A DNA stretch of 64,000 nucleotides, from NCBI GenBank assembly GCA_905221605.1, contig CAJNDS010000687.1:1-64000 (forward strand), given 5' to 3'. The translations under genes and the position numbers were made by a program. The notes beneath the pieces are model-generated. The model saw only the letters and a list, made by a program, of their open reading frames with translations, made no database searches and was not told the DNA's origin. This document shows, piece by piece, positions 27,321-37,639 of the stretch (position 1 is the first letter of the stretch; each line of letters begins with the position of its first letter). The stretch comes from Symbiodinium natans. Taxonomy: Eukaryota > Sar > Dinophyceae > Suessiales > Symbiodiniaceae.

Positions 27321-27895
27321 CCCATCCAAAACCCAAACCCTAAACCCCAAAACCCTAAACCCCAAACCCTAAACCCTAAACCCCAAAACCCTAAACCCTA
27401 AACCCCAAACCCTAAACCCTAAACCCCTAAACCCATGTTGGTTCAGCGTGCTCCATGGGTGTGGTGCTGCCAGCAGTGTTGACTATACGAGCAACAACAC
27501 ACAAGCATCAACGATCGAAGGACACATACCAGCTTGAATCAGAGAGCAGTCTAAATAGGGCTAATCATGATGCCATTATAAGCAATAGTGAGGCAAGTGA
27601 CGGCGATGTCAATGACAGTACAAAATGCAAATGGCAAAACACAGAAAAAGGCGGGTGATAAAGGATAAAACAAGTGTAAAAATACCAGGGGCCCTTGTTG
27701 AATCCCTAAACCCTAAACCCTACACCCTAAGCTCGGTTGTAGGGCCCTTACAGGAAGCAGGGTTAGACAAGTGAGGGTAGCTGGGGAGTCCTACCTGGGG
27801 TCCGAAGGGCGTTTCGGGTTGTCAGGGTTTAGGGTTTAGGGTTTAGGGTTTAGGGTTTAGGGTTGAGGGTTGAAGGTTGAGGGCTTAGGGTTTAG

Positions 27896-27990
27896 CACCC
27901 TGGCCTCCTTGTCCTTGGCACTGGGCCACAGCGCCCTGGAGGAGGTGGGAGCGGCGCGCAACCTGGGAGCTTCGGATGCTGAGATAGTCG
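27896..27990. CDS. Coding-like island, strand unresolved
   Basis: Plus: TTTAG at the end of the tract, then TLASLSLALGHSALEEVG and AARNLGASDAEIVV. Minus: acceptor ATCTCAG, then IRSSQVARRSHLLQGAVAQ. Both are plausible. Confidence 0.4.
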
Positions 27991-28502
27991 TATGCAGTTT
28001 TGGGATTTAGGGTTTATAGGGTTAAGGGTTCAGGGTTAAGGGTCAAGGGTTAAGGATAAAGGATAAGGGTTTAGGGTTTAGGGTTTAGGCAGGAGTTGAC
28101 CTTCTCCCGGCCCCTCCCTCACCAAATCCCAAAGCCTTAAAGCCCCACACACCCCCATACCCATCAACTGATTCTAGGGTTCTTCAGGGAGGGGGTTCAT
28201 GGGGGGTAGGTACCGGGGAGGATTAGGGAACCTTAGGTTACATACCCCCCTTGAACCCCCCTTAGAACCCTATAAACTGAGGATCTTGCAGTAGTTGCAG
28301 CAGCGCCCGCCACAGGTCAGGGAGGCATAGGCTTCGATGGCTGGAAGTCTGCGAAGATCACAACCACGAATCGCAAGGCTTCGGGTCTGTAGGGTGTATG
28401 CCTAAACCTGCCTTAGGATGCTGCCAAAAATCACGGCTTGCACAGAGCAACTGGGGTTCCGAGCTTCAAGGCTTGGGGATAGCTGGGCCTCAGGGTTCCT
28501 AG

Positions 28503-28662
28503 CTACTTGAAGGTTCATGGTACTTAGTAACCAACTATAACTGTACTTCTAACTGTACTTATAACTGCACTTATAGCCAGATTAGGGCACTTAAGGGGCT
28601 TATAAGTAGGTTATAAGTACAGATATAATCAGTGAATAAGTACCATGAACCTCCAAGTAGGG
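28503..28662. mobile_element. 160-bp MITE-like element
   Basis: Terminal inverted repeats of about 22 bp with one mismatch (CTACTTGAAGGTTCATGG at the left; CTACTTGGAGGTTCATGG on the other strand from the right). The interior is itself near-palindromic (CTGTACTTATAAC). No ORF. Confidence 0.75.
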
Positions 28663-28719
28663 GTTGGGCTGGACTTTCAAGAACATGGCGGTGCTGGCAC
28701 GTCGGCACGCCCTTCATGT

Positions 28720-28800
28720 CCCTGCTGCCTCGATCACGAAGTTCCGAACGGCCTTTTCCAAGGAGGCAGGGGCTCTTGATCTAGAGGGCATGCCATGGTA
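28720..28800 (-). CDS. Candidate exon, unknown protein
   Basis: Frame SRAPASLEKAVRNFVIEAAG followed by T and TGA. Splice sites not fixed. Confidence 0.35.
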
Positions 28801-29262
28801 AACCCGAAACCCTAAACCCCGTGCAGACGACAGGGGCGATGCACCACGCTGACGTTGCAAGAAAGCATGTGCGGACAGCGGCAACAACGATAGCAAAACA
28901 GCACGGACATGATAGCAACAGTCATTATAAGGAGGGTAAGAACCATAATCAGCATGCGACAAAGCATAATCGCAAGTAAACCCTAAACCCGAAACCCTGA
29001 ACCCTAAACCCTAAACCCTAAACCCTAAACCCCCCCAAACCCTAAACCCTAAACCCTACCATCTGACGAGGAAACGGGCGGGGGAGGGGATCTACTCTGG
29101 GGCCCTTTATAATTGGAATAGGATTTTTTTTTTTTTTTTTGGGGGGGGGGGGGGGTATTGTAGTAAAACTACAAAATAACCATAAGGGAATACTACAAGT
29201 GATTCACCCTAAACCCTAAAGCCCAAACCCTAAACCCTAAACCCTAAACCTAAACCCTAAAC

Positions 29263-29356
29263 CAGTTTGGGCGTCCCTGGCCTCCACGCAGAGCCGAGCG
29301 CTGGGCACCAGGAGCTGGGGCTCAGCGTCGCTGCGCGCCAGGAGTGCCTCCAGGGT
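29263..29356 (-). CDS. Exon with tract-derived 5' splice site
   Basis: Acceptor CCTTACAG, frame TLEALLARSDAEPQLLVPSA then RLCVEARDAQT, ending ACTG|GTTTAGG. Bracketed by CCCTAAA (29205-29262) and TTTAGGG (29364-29440). Confidence 0.6.
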
Positions 29357-29470
29357 CTGTAAGGTTTAGGGTTTAGGGTTTAGGGTTCAGGGTTCAGGGT
29401 TCAGGGCTCAGGGCTCAGGGTTTAGGGTTTAGGGTTTAGGGGTTAGGATTGGGGAGTGCTTGTCGTGTCG

Positions 29471-29533
29471 TCATTCAGGGGCCAGGAAACTGTAGGAGGG
29501 CTTCGGCGGGCTGAGGTGGCTTGGGCTCAGGAT
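29471..29533 (-). CDS. Candidate terminal exon
   Basis: Acceptor GGCGGAG, frame ILSPSHLSPPKPSYSFLAPE and TGA (29473-29471). Confidence 0.4.
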   Translation of the reverse strand: MLSPSHLSPPKPSYSFLAPE

Positions 29534-29582
29534 CTCCGCCCTAAACCCTAAACCCTAAACCCGAAACCCGGAACCCTGAACC

Positions 29583-29684
29583 TTGGGACGTTCCCCCCTT
29601 ATACTAACAGTCCTTAATGGTGATTATAATAGGGGGTGCTATCATCCCCATTAAGACCTGTTAGTATAAGGGGTAACATCCCAA
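29583..29684. mobile_element. MITE-like element with 40-bp inverted ends
   Basis: TTGGGACGTTCCCCCCTTAT, then ACTAACAG and CTTAATGG, at the left is mirrored by CCATTAAG, CTGTTAGTATAAGG, TAACATCCCAA at the right; the whole 102 bp folds into one long hairpin. Related to no gene. Confidence 0.75.
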
Positions 29685-29709
29685 CCCGGAACCCTGAACT
29701 CTAAATTAT

Positions 29710-29816
29710 ATAGGGGACGGAGCAATTACGAATAAATTCTCTATGGCCCCTATATAAATATACGAGAATATCCGCCAAGATCCTATTCAACTATTATTAA
29801 GGCCCCCATAGTAGCC
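29710..29816. mobile_element. Dispersed element family F, copy 1
   Basis: ATAGGGGACGGAGCAATTAC ... CTATGGCCCCT ... TTATTAAGGCCCCCATAGTAG is shared, with about 75 percent identity by eye, with 36877-36985. The ends ATAGGGG/CCCATAG are complementary. Confidence 0.5.
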
Positions 29817-30051
29817 TTTTTCATGATCCGTCTTTAGGCACTCCCCCCGTGCTCTCGAAATGGAACCGGAAACCCTCTAAACCGAAACCCGCTAAGGCCT
29901 CTAAACTCCAAACGCCACAAGCCCAATTAGTCCTATGCGCCCAATAAACCCTCCAATTTCAGCCCTACAAGCCCCAAGAAGCCCTACCCTCGACCCTGAA
30001 ACCTAAAGCCTAAATCCTAAACCCTAAATTCTAAACACCAAACCCTAAACC

Positions 30052-30122
30052 CTAATTAAGCTCCTCGATCAGCCGAACGGGCCAGCCAGCGGAGACCACC
30101 GGACCTTTCGGGGTTTCCGGGG
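30052..30122 (-). CDS. Terminal exon; stop merges with the tract
   Basis: Acceptor CCCGAAG, frame PETPKGPVVSAGWPVRLIEE then LN and TAG (30054-30052), the TAG being part of AATTAGGG at the tract edge. Confidence 0.5.
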
Positions 30123-30282
30123 CTTCGGGTTTCAGGGCAGTTTAGGGTTTAGGGTTTAGGGGATCCTGCTTTCCCCCCCCCCCGTCCCCCCTCCAGCGCC
30201 CGGGATTGAGTTCGGGTGAGGGGGGTCAGAGGGGGGAGGGGGGGGGGGGGGGGGGCGGGAGTTCCCGACATTGGACTTGCGA

Positions 30283-30452
30283 TGCTAAACCTTAAGCCCC
30301 AAACCCTAAACCCTAAACTGGCCCTAAACCCTACACCCTACACCCTACACCCTAAACCCTAAACCCTAAACCCTAAACCCTAAACCTAAACCCTAAACCC
30401 TAAACCCTAAACCCTAGACCCTAAACCCTAAACCCTAAACCCTAAACCCTAA
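30283..30452. repeat. CCCTAAA tract with CCCTACA block
   Basis: CCCTAAA units with four CCCTACA, about 22 units in all, between two exon islands; poly-G at 30237-30256. Confidence 0.95.
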
Positions 30453-30454
30453 AC

Positions 30455-30523
30455 CTCTGCCGGGCTGTTGCTCCCAGAGTCGGCGCCTCCATCAGCTGTC
30501 AAGGTCAAGAAGGTTGCACCCAC
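30455..30523 (-). CDS. Exon with tract-derived 5' splice site
   Basis: Acceptor CCCCCAG, frame VGATFLTLTADGGADSGSNS then PAE, ending GAG|GTTTAGG; 23 whole codons, phase 0 to 0, in phase with 30699-30622. Confidence 0.6.
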
Positions 30524-30621
30524 CTGGGGGTTTCCGAAACTAGGGGTGGTTTAGGGTTTAGGGTTTAGGGTTTGGGGTTTGGGGTTTAGGGTTTAGGGTT
30601 TAGGGTTTAGGGTGAAACTGC

Positions 30622-30699
30622 CTGGAAGATGGCTGCAATGGTCAGTTTCAGCGTGCGCTCGCTGAGATCTCGCCGTCGGATCGTGTGGTACAGTCCGAC
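30622..30699 (-). CDS. Exon, unknown protein
   Basis: Acceptor AACCCAG, frame VGLYHTIRRRDLSERTLKL then TIAAIFQ, donor TTCCAG|GC; 26 whole codons. Confidence 0.65.
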
Positions 30700-31087
30700 C
30701 TGGGTTTTATGGGTTAGTGTGTATAGTGTTTAGGGTTTAGGGGCTGAGAGGTTACGGGTTTAAGAGTTTAGGGAGGATGCTTCCGCCGTGTGGATCTTGC
30801 TGTCGGGACGGCTTTTGGTGTTTAGGTGTTTAGGGTTTGCTTTAAGCACTTTTCGTTCAGATGTTTAGAAGCCTCAGGAGTTGAAGTACGAAAGAGGTGT
30901 GTGTGTGTGTGTGTTTCTTGCTTGACCTTCAGCCTACTGGGCATGCTTGCCAAACATATGGCAACTTACCACACCTGTTGCACACCGGATGCACCTACAC
31001 CGCGTCCACGCGAAGCGCCAAGATGTGCTGCCCTAAACCCTAAACCCTAAACCCTAAACCCTCAACCCTAAACCCTAAACCCTGAAC

Positions 31088-31166
31088 CAGCTGAGCTCCG
31101 GACATGCGTGCAGATGCTCAGCTCCTGCACGGCTGGGACCTCCATCAGCCTTAAGTGACACACATC
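31088..31166 (-). CDS. Exon, unknown protein
   Basis: Acceptor CCCCCAG, frame DVCHLRLMEVPAVQELSICT then HVRSSA, ending near GCTG|GTTCAGGG. (GT)n lies nearby at 30897-30913. Confidence 0.6.
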
Positions 31167-31497
31167 CTGGGGGTTTAGGGTTTAGGGTTTAGGGTTTGGG
31201 GTTTAGGGTTTAGGGTTTAGGGCTTAGGGCTTGGGGTTGGGGATTGGGATTTTATGTGCGCATCTTTGCGCGCCGACACACGGCAAATTAACCCATGGGT
31301 AGACTCAACATCCAACACATGATGTCTCCAAAATATAAGTCCCTTCACATAGACCCCCCCCCCTCCCCCAAACAAAAGTGCTCTAAGCCTCAAACCCAAC
31401 CCTATACCCTAAACCCTAAATCCCAAACCCCAAACCCTAACCCCAAATTTTCGTGAGCCCGATATCTAATTGGCCGAGTGCCGGGCTTTTGACTAGC

Positions 31498-31548
31498 CTC
31501 CTGCTGCCCCACCGTGGCCAGTAGCAGCCTGGCCGCAAAATTCCTAAA
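31498..31548 (-). CDS. Exon, unknown protein
   Basis: Acceptor GCGCGAG, frame FRNFAARLLLATVGQQE, donor CAGGAG|GC; 17 whole codons, phase 0, compatible with 31166-31088. Confidence 0.6.
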
Positions 31549-31556
31549 CTCGCGCA

Positions 31557-31720
31557 GGGTTTAGGGTTTAGGGTTTAGGGTTTAGGGTTTAGGGTTTAGG
31601 GTTTAGGGTTTAGGGTTTAGGGTTTAGGGTTTGGGGTTTAGGGTTTGGGGTTCAGAGCCTAGAGGTTAGGGTTTAGGGTTTAGGGTTGAGGATTTATGGT
31701 TTGGGGTTTGGGGCTTTAGG
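31557..31720. repeat. TTTAGGG tract
   Basis: About 12 perfect units, then mixed TTTGGGG/TTCAGAG. G-rich on the plus strand, to the right of an exon. Confidence 0.95.
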
Positions 31721-32018
31721 GTTGAGACCCTGAGCCCTAAGCCCTACACGCCCATCGATACTGCCTGCCTGAGCCCTCAGAAGGTTCGGAGCTCTTGAGC
31801 CCTTAACTTAGTGGCTCTTGGGAAAGGAAACGAGGGATTTCAGGAAATTGATACAAAACACACACAGAAACGCGTTCAAGCATTTGAAGGATTCCTAGGG
31901 GAACCTGACGACCGACTTCCTCAGAAAGAGCCCTAAACCCTAAACCCTAACCTCTAGACTCTGAACCCCAAACCCCTAAACCCTAAACCCCAAACCCCAA
32001 ACCCCCAAACCCCCAAAC

Positions 32019-32118
32019 CGAGATGCGGCTTCCGCCTCAAGGCAACCTTGAGGGTGTCGTAGCCGTCGAGGACATTCAGGGAGAGAGAGCGGCGCGGAAG
32101 CAGTAGGGCTTGTGGAGC
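32019..32118 (-). CDS. Exon, unknown protein
   Basis: Acceptor GGTCCAG, frame APQALLLPRRSLSLNVLDG then YDTLKVALRRKPHL. The donor is either CTCG|GTTTGGG at the tract or the internal AAG|GTTGCC, which would keep phase 0 with 31548. Confidence 0.6.
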
Positions 32119-32129
32119 CTGGACCGGCT

Positions 32130-32375
32130 TGGGGTTTAGGGTTTAGGGTTTAGGGTTTAGGGTTTAGGGTTTAGGGTTTAGGGTTTAGGGTTTAGGGTTT
32201 AGGGTTTAGGGTTTAGGGTTTAGGGTTTAGGGTTTAGGGTTTAGTGTTTAAGGTTTAGGGTTTAGGGTTTAGGGTTTAGGGTTTAGGGTTTAGGGTTTAG
32301 GGTTTAGGGTTTAGGGTTTAGGGTTTAGGGTTTTAGGGTTTTAGGGTTTTAGGGTTTTAGGGTTTGGGGTTTGGA
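32130..32375. repeat. Long TTTAGGG tract
   Basis: About 28 units nearly perfect, ending in five TTTTAGGG units. Confidence 0.95.
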
Positions 32376-32402
32376 GTTTAGGGTAATAGTCTCTTGGGTT
32401 TA

Positions 32403-32508
32403 GGGCACACTTCGACAGCTGGACAAGCCCATCTCGTTATATCTGGGCTATCTGCGGAAGCCCTCCTGCAGCAATGAGATTCTTCGGATATCAAGGGGCC
32501 GCCAAGGC
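32403..32508 (+). CDS. Candidate plus-strand island
   Basis: After TTTAG the plus frame reads GTLRQLDKPISLYLGYLRKP then SCSNEILRISRG. The minus strand is open only to a TAG. Exceptional in strand for this region. Confidence 0.35.
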
Positions 32509-33229
32509 ACCCACTAAGACCTAAACCCTCCAAAAGTCCGAAAGTCTGTAGGCTCTGAAGCGTTACTGGCTGAATTGCCTATGGGAAACATGCCCTTAGG
32601 TTTTTGAAGAGGCTTAGAGTGCCCAACGAAAGGTTCTCAAGACAACCAACTCCCTACCCTAAACCCCAAAAGCGCCAAAACCCCCCCATCCACCCCAAAA
32701 CCCCAAACCCTAAACCCTAAACTCGAATTAACCCCTAAACCCTAATGAACCCCTAAACCCTAAATACTAAACCCTAAACCCGAAACCGCACCACCTTTGG
32801 ACACCCCTATTGAGACCCCGGCAGCAATGTTGGGCATGGAGGGCGGCTCTGCCCATACAGGGAGGTCCTGGTCCTTTCCTGCGTTGGGGCGAAGGTCTTC
32901 GGAAATCCAGTCAAGGGTTGAGGGTTTAGGGCAAATCTAGTTCATGGTTGGGATAATATTAGCAATCTAAAGTTATATTCCTTATTGGGTTTAGGTACCC
33001 TTAAGAATGTAACATGGTACCCAACTATGACAAAGAAATGGTGGTGTCCGAACGACATCCCTGCCACGGCCTGGCACGACTCAACTCCTACTTCGCGCTG
33101 CGAAGCATTGCAGCTGAGAGTAAAGCGCCGAAAAGACCCAAAACCCAAAAGCCCCCGACCAAAAATCATGTGCCCATTTTTGGTACCCCAAAGCTTAGAC
33201 TGATAAGAAGAAGAATAGAGACCTATCCC

Positions 33230-33600
33230 AAGCCCTAAACCCTTAATCGCAAGGAATGTACAAACGACACCCAAAGAGGATAGCACCCTGAACCTTTAAA
33301 CCCTTATGAACCTCCGAACCCCAAACCCTTAGATCCTTAAGCCCTCAAAACCCTAAACCCCTTCAACCCTTAAAGCCCTAAATCCTGAAGCCTTTATCCC
33401 CCTCAACCCTTCAACCCTTCAACCCTTCAACCCTTCAACCCTTCAACCCTTCAACCCTTAAACCCTTAAACCCTTAAACCCTTAAAACCCTTAAACCCTC
33501 AATCCCCTAAACCCTAAACCCTAAACCCTAAACCCTAAACCCTAAACCCTAAACCCTAAACCCTAAACCCTAAACCCTAAACCCTAAACCCTAAACCCTG
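33230..33600. repeat. CCCTTAA/CCCTTCA and CCCTAAA array
   Basis: Degenerate units from 33230, then uniform AACCCTTC octamers (33405-33455), AACCCTTA octamers, and finally about 14 perfect CCCTAAA. Confidence 0.95.
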
Positions 33601-33690
33601 AAGCCAGCATGGTTCTGGCCTGACTTTGCTGCGCTGGACACGCCGCTTCGCAGCGCTAGGAAGAGGGCGGAGAGGTAGCTGAGGAAGAGC
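33598..33690 (-). CDS. Exon with possible membrane segment
   Basis: Acceptor GTGAAGCCAG, frame LFLSYLSALFLALRSGVSSA then AKSGQNHAGF, ending CAGG|GTTTAGG. LFLSYLSALFLAL is hydrophobic. Confidence 0.55.
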
Positions 33691-34147
33691 CTGGCTTCAC
33701 GTGTGGATTAGGGTTTAGGGTTTAGGGTTTAGGGTTTAGGGTTTAGGGTTTAGGGTTTAGGGCTTAGGGCTTAGGGCTTAGGGCTTAGGATTACTTGTTA
33801 AGGGGTCAAGGGTCCTCTTTGGGGGGGTCCCTCCTGCATGCTATCAGAGGCAAACAAAAAGAACCGGAACTTGGAGGTAACCCAATGTGGGCTCTAGCAA
33901 CGCACTGTTGGCACTCCTAGAGCAGCAGCAGCACCTACAGCTCCTGAGTTCGCCAACCTGACTAGCTTATCAGGCTTCGGCGTTCAGTGCCCGCCCTAAA
34001 CCCTAAACTTCAAGATGCTAAAGCCCTAAGCCCCAGAAGCTTGCTCCGGGTTCCTCTAGATTCTAAACCCTAAACCCTAAACCCTGAACCCTAAACCCTA
34101 AACCCTAAACCCTAAAGCCTAAACCCTAAACCCTAAACCCTAAACAC

Positions 34148-34230
34148 TCCGCCTCCCATAAGCAGGGCAGGCGGGCTGTGCAGTGGCCGACGAAGCCTGA
34201 AGGCTTCGAGGGGCTGAAGCGCCCCATACT
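34148..34230 (-). CDS. Candidate exon, unknown protein
   Basis: Acceptor AGGGGAG, frame YGALQPLEAFRLRRPLHSPP then ALLMGGG. The plus strand is also open (SASHKQGRRAVQW) but has no acceptor next to the tract. Confidence 0.4.
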
Positions 34231-34327
34231 CCCCTTAGGGTTTAGGGTTTAGGGCTTAGGGTTTAGGGTTTAGGGTTTATAGAGCCTTAGTCAATCTTGG
34301 TTGCTCTTTAACCCCCCAGTAAGAGTT

Positions 34328-34408
34328 TAACTTTTGGCTCCCTTAATATGACATTAGAGGAACCCGAAACTTATAAAGTGATAAAGTTGTAGTAAAGTCC
34401 CACCTAGA
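34328..34408 (-). mobile_element. Introner-like element family A, copy 2 (no tract)
   Basis: Same ends as the rhomboid intron (CTAGGTGGGACTTTACTAC to CATATTAAGGGAGCCAAAAG) and the same orientation, but with an 18-19 bp unique middle and no CCCTAAA tract. No exon is evident on either side, so it probably lies inside an intron. Confidence 0.7.
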
Positions 34409-34541
34409 AATATGCTATTCTAAATATGTGTTTAGGCTTCAGGAGTTTAGGGCCCTAAACCCTGAACTCGAAAGCCCCTGTGACATTCTGGGGTTTCGGG
34501 GGCACAGCAGGGCAGCAGCCGCGCCTGAAAGCCATCATCAC

Positions 34542-34590
34542 CTGCCAGAGCAGGGCACTCCGAGGGCAGCATGGGCAAACCATTTCGGCT
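34542..34590 (-). CDS. Candidate exon, unknown protein
   Basis: Acceptor CCCTAG (from CCCTAGAG), frame EPKWFAHAALGVPCSG, donor GGCAG|GTGATG. The plus strand is open too (PRLKAIITCQSRALRGQ). Confidence 0.4.
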
Positions 34591-34599
34591 CTAGGGTTG

Positions 34600-34850
34600 A
34601 TAGGGTTTGTAGGGTTCGTAGGGTTTGACGGTTACAAGGGTTTCGAGGGTTTATAGGGCTTATGAGGGTTTGTAGGGCTGATATGGGTTCATAGGGTTTA
34701 GAGGGTTCACAATTCACAGGGTTTCGAGGGTTTAGAGGGCGTAGAGCGTTTAGAGGGTTTTTAGAGTCGAGGATTTGGAGGGCTTTAGGTCTTATAGGGT
34801 TTACAGGTTCTACAGGGTGTCGAGGCTTTGTAGGGTTTATAGGGTTTAGG
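34600..34850. repeat. Strongly decayed TTTAGGG-like run
   Basis: GGGTTTATAGGG, GGGTTTGTAGGG, GGGTTTCGAGGG and similar units with variable spacers, looking like an old tract. Confidence 0.7.
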
Positions 34851-34854
34851 GGAG

Positions 34855-34915
34855 AGCACGACAGTCGTTTCAGATCACAAGCCCTCAACTCTTCTATTGG
34901 CGTTTGATCGAACAT
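34855..34915 (-). CDS. Candidate exon beginning with ATG
   Basis: Acceptor GAGCCAG, frame MFDQTPIEELRACDLKRLSC. The Met may be internal or the start. Confidence 0.4.
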
Positions 34916-35244
34916 CTGGCTCCTTTCGGTAGCCAGAAAGAATATACTTCAAGTTTAGCATTATTGCTCCACCCCGACTAAACTTTTTGATATTTTAGAC
35001 CCTGAATTCGGGAATTCAGTGCCCCCCCCCCCCCCCCCCCCCGAAAAAACTACCCTTGAGGGGATTATATAGGGTACCTAAATCCTAAACCACCCTAAGC
35101 CCGGCACGTCATTCCCCAGAAACTGAAGAAAATTCGGGTCCGTGTGCCCCTGCATAACAGCATCAGGGACGCCCTAATTTTGGGAAACCAACCGACCCTA
35201 AAGCCTCTAAACCCTAAACCCTACATGAAGTAGGGTATATATTT

Positions 35245-35350
35245 CTTGTACCCCCAAAAGGACACCAGGTATATACACTCACCAAGATTAGACAGGAACC
35301 TTATAGACACTCACCAATAACAGCAATATGAACCCTGTTTCACATCAACA
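35245..35350. mobile_element. Dispersed element family C, copy 1
   Basis: CTTGTACCCCCAAAAGGACA, ATACACTCACCAA, GGAACC, ACACTCACCAATA, GAACCCTGTTTCA: shared in order and spacing with 40761-40872. Each copy has two ACACTCACCAA motifs, which read TTGGTGAGTGT (donor-like) on the minus strand. Confidence 0.6.
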
Positions 35351-35634
35351 GCGAACTCCCGACACCGCGGCCTACACCAGCATGCTCGCTCCCTCCCGCA
35401 CCAGCCTCAGCTGGGGGTTTGGGGCTTGACCAAAAAACCCCTAAAGCCTTTAAACCTTGAACTTTGAACCCTAAGCCCTCTCTGGCAGGTGAAGCTTTGT
35501 AGGGTTAGCGGCGTGGTTATGGGTTTAGGGGTTAGGGTCGATAAGGCTTAGCGTGTGGGGTTGTAGGGTTTGGGGTCGTCGGGGGTTGTGGGTTGGCTAG
35601 AGCCCTTATAGGGGCTAGGGCTTAGCAGTTTCAG

Positions 35635-35734
35635 CTTCTTTGACGGAAGGGCGGGGGGAATGAAATGAAGGGCTGAAGGCTGCATTTGGTGAGGGCTGCG
35701 CTATGTCTGCAAGCCCACATCCGACACCCTCAAG
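35635..35734 (-). CDS. Candidate exon, Pro/Ser-rich
   Basis: Acceptor TTTGAAAG, frame LEGVGCGLADIAQPSPNAAF then SPSFHSPRPSVKEAET. Confidence 0.5.
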
Positions 35735-35798
35735 CTTTCAAATCCCCTAAGCCCTAAGCCCTAAACCCTGAATACCCCCCCCCCCCCCCCAAGAAAAC

Positions 35799-35909
35799 CC
35801 TGCACACGAGGCCCACACTTGGCCAGTAACCTCAACCCCAGAATGTGAGGCCTGACCCCCAAACACCCGAGTCCACTCAGCACGGGGCATCACCCCCTCC
35901 TCCAGAATC
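35799..35909 (-). CDS. Exon, unknown protein
   Basis: Acceptor GAGGCAG, frame ILEEGVMPRAEWTRVFGGQ then ASHSGVEVTGQVWASCA, ending GCAGG|GTTTTC. The acceptor side plus TTTAGGG (about 47 bp) is duplicated in tandem at 35901-35947 and 35950-35995. Confidence 0.55.
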
Positions 35910-36259
35910 CTGCCTCAGGGATAGGGTTTTGGGGTTTAGGGTTTAGGGTTTTCAGAATCCTGCCTCAGGGATAGGGTTTTGGGGTTTTAGGGTTTAGGGC
36001 TTTCGGGGTTGAGGGGTTGAGGGGTTTAGGGGTGTAGAGCTCTAGGGGTTTAGGGGCTTCGGAATTTCATGTTCAGGGTTTAGGCCCAAGGGGGCTCCCT
36101 GTCCTGGGTTCCTATCTACTGGTAAGTAATTATACCTTTCACCTCCCGGTTTATCCTTACCGGGGTTCGACGGCGAAGGGGGGTTAAAGGGTAGTCTACA
36201 TTTGGTACAGGGTTCAGGGTTCAGGGTTTTAGGGTTTGAGGTTTTAGGATTTTGGGGTT

Positions 36260-36560
36260 CAGGGTTTAGGGGTTTAGGGGTTTAGGGGTTTAGGGGTTTA
36301 GGGGTTTAGGGGTTTAGGGGTTTAGGGGTTTAGGGGTTTAGGGGTTTAGGGGTTTAGGGGTTTAGGGGTTTAGGGGTTTAGGGGTTTAGGGGTTTAGGTG
36401 TTTAGGGGTTTAGGGGTTTAGGGGTTTAGGGGTTTAGGGGTTTAGGGGTTTAGGGGTTTAGGGGTTTAGGGGTTTAGGGTTTAGGGGTTTAGGGTTTAGG
36501 GGTTTAGGGTTTGGGGTTTAGGGTTTAGGGTTTAGGGTCGAGGGTTTAGGGTTTAGGGCT
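36260..36560. repeat. Homogeneous octamer array TTTAGGGG
   Basis: About 28 copies of TTTAGGGG, with one GTTTAGGT variant, returning to TTTAGGG at the right end. A perfect TTTAGGG tract follows at 36655-36740 after an island (36565-36655) open on both strands. Confidence 0.95.
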
Positions 36561-36876
36561 TGGTTGGGGCTTGATGGGTTGACTCGCGTGCTTGTTTGCC
36601 CTCCCGCCTTGGGGATGGAATGGATGCCTGACTCGCCTCGCGTGCAAGTGCCGGTTTAGGGTTTAGGGTTTAGGGTTTAGGGTTTAGGGTTTAGGGTTTA
36701 GGGTTTAGGGTTTAGGGTTTAGGGTTTAGGGTTTAGGGTTTGGGGGAGTTCTAGTCTGTCCTTCAGAAGCCCTCGTCATGCATGGGGCGCTTTTGAGGGG
36801 AGGGTAGAAATCACATAACCGATATTCTAGCAACTTGAACGAAGGTATGTCGCAAAAGCCTACCTTCTAGCAACAT

Positions 36877-36985
36877 AGGGGACGTAATAATTACCAATGA
36901 AATTCCCTTATGGCCACTGTACATTTCTGCTACAATGCCCGCCCAAACCCTGTTCTAATTACTAAGGCTCCCATAGTAGGGTCTA
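36877..36985. mobile_element. Dispersed element family F, copy 2
   Basis: ATAGGGGACGTAATAATTAC ... CTTATGGCC ... ATTACTAAGGCTCCCATAGTAG, matching 29710-29816. Confidence 0.5.
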
Positions 36986-37022
36986 GGGCCGCATGTTTGT
37001 TGCCACCCAAGCTTTGCCTGAC

Positions 37023-37082
37023 CTGCGCGATGCCTCTGGCGCGCTGTCTTTTTACCGACGCGTCCCAGGCAGCGAGCCGCCG
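37023..37082 (-). CDS. Exon, unknown protein, basic
   Basis: Acceptor ACCTGAG, frame RRLAAWDASVKRQRARGIAQ, donor GCGCAG|GTCAGG; 20 whole codons, phase 0. Confidence 0.55.
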
Positions 37083-37639
37083 CTCAGGTTCGACCCTAAA
37101 CCCTAAACCCTAAACCCTAAACCCTAAACCCTAAACCATAAGCCCTCTTGGAAAACAGGAGTCTGATCGGGCGTGGCTACTCATCGAGACTCAGTGCTCA
37201 TCGTCCTCACATGGCCATGTTCAACAATTAAGGGCCTGCTGTCTGGCATATATGATCATATCGATTTTGTTTCTGTATGGTTTAGGGTTTAGGGTTTTGG
37301 GTTTTGGGTTTTGGGTTTAGGGTTTAGGGTTTTAGGGTTTAGGGTTTAGGGTGTTCTATATCATGGTCTGATTATATGATTATACTGTACGATTCTGCCA
37401 TTAAAATTCTGTATTAGATTATTGGAATACAGTACGACCGTTACAATATCACGGTCTTATTGTGTGTGCCTGCCTGGACACTCGAATTCTGAAGGGCACA
37501 AACATGTTGCGGAGCTGGATGGGCTATGGCCGTTCCAGCAAGGGCCTCGGGTTGCAAGACCCCAAGACCGAGCATGTGCATCTCTAAACCCTATGAACCC
37601 TACAAGCCCTGAACCCTAAACCCTAAACCCTGCTTCACA

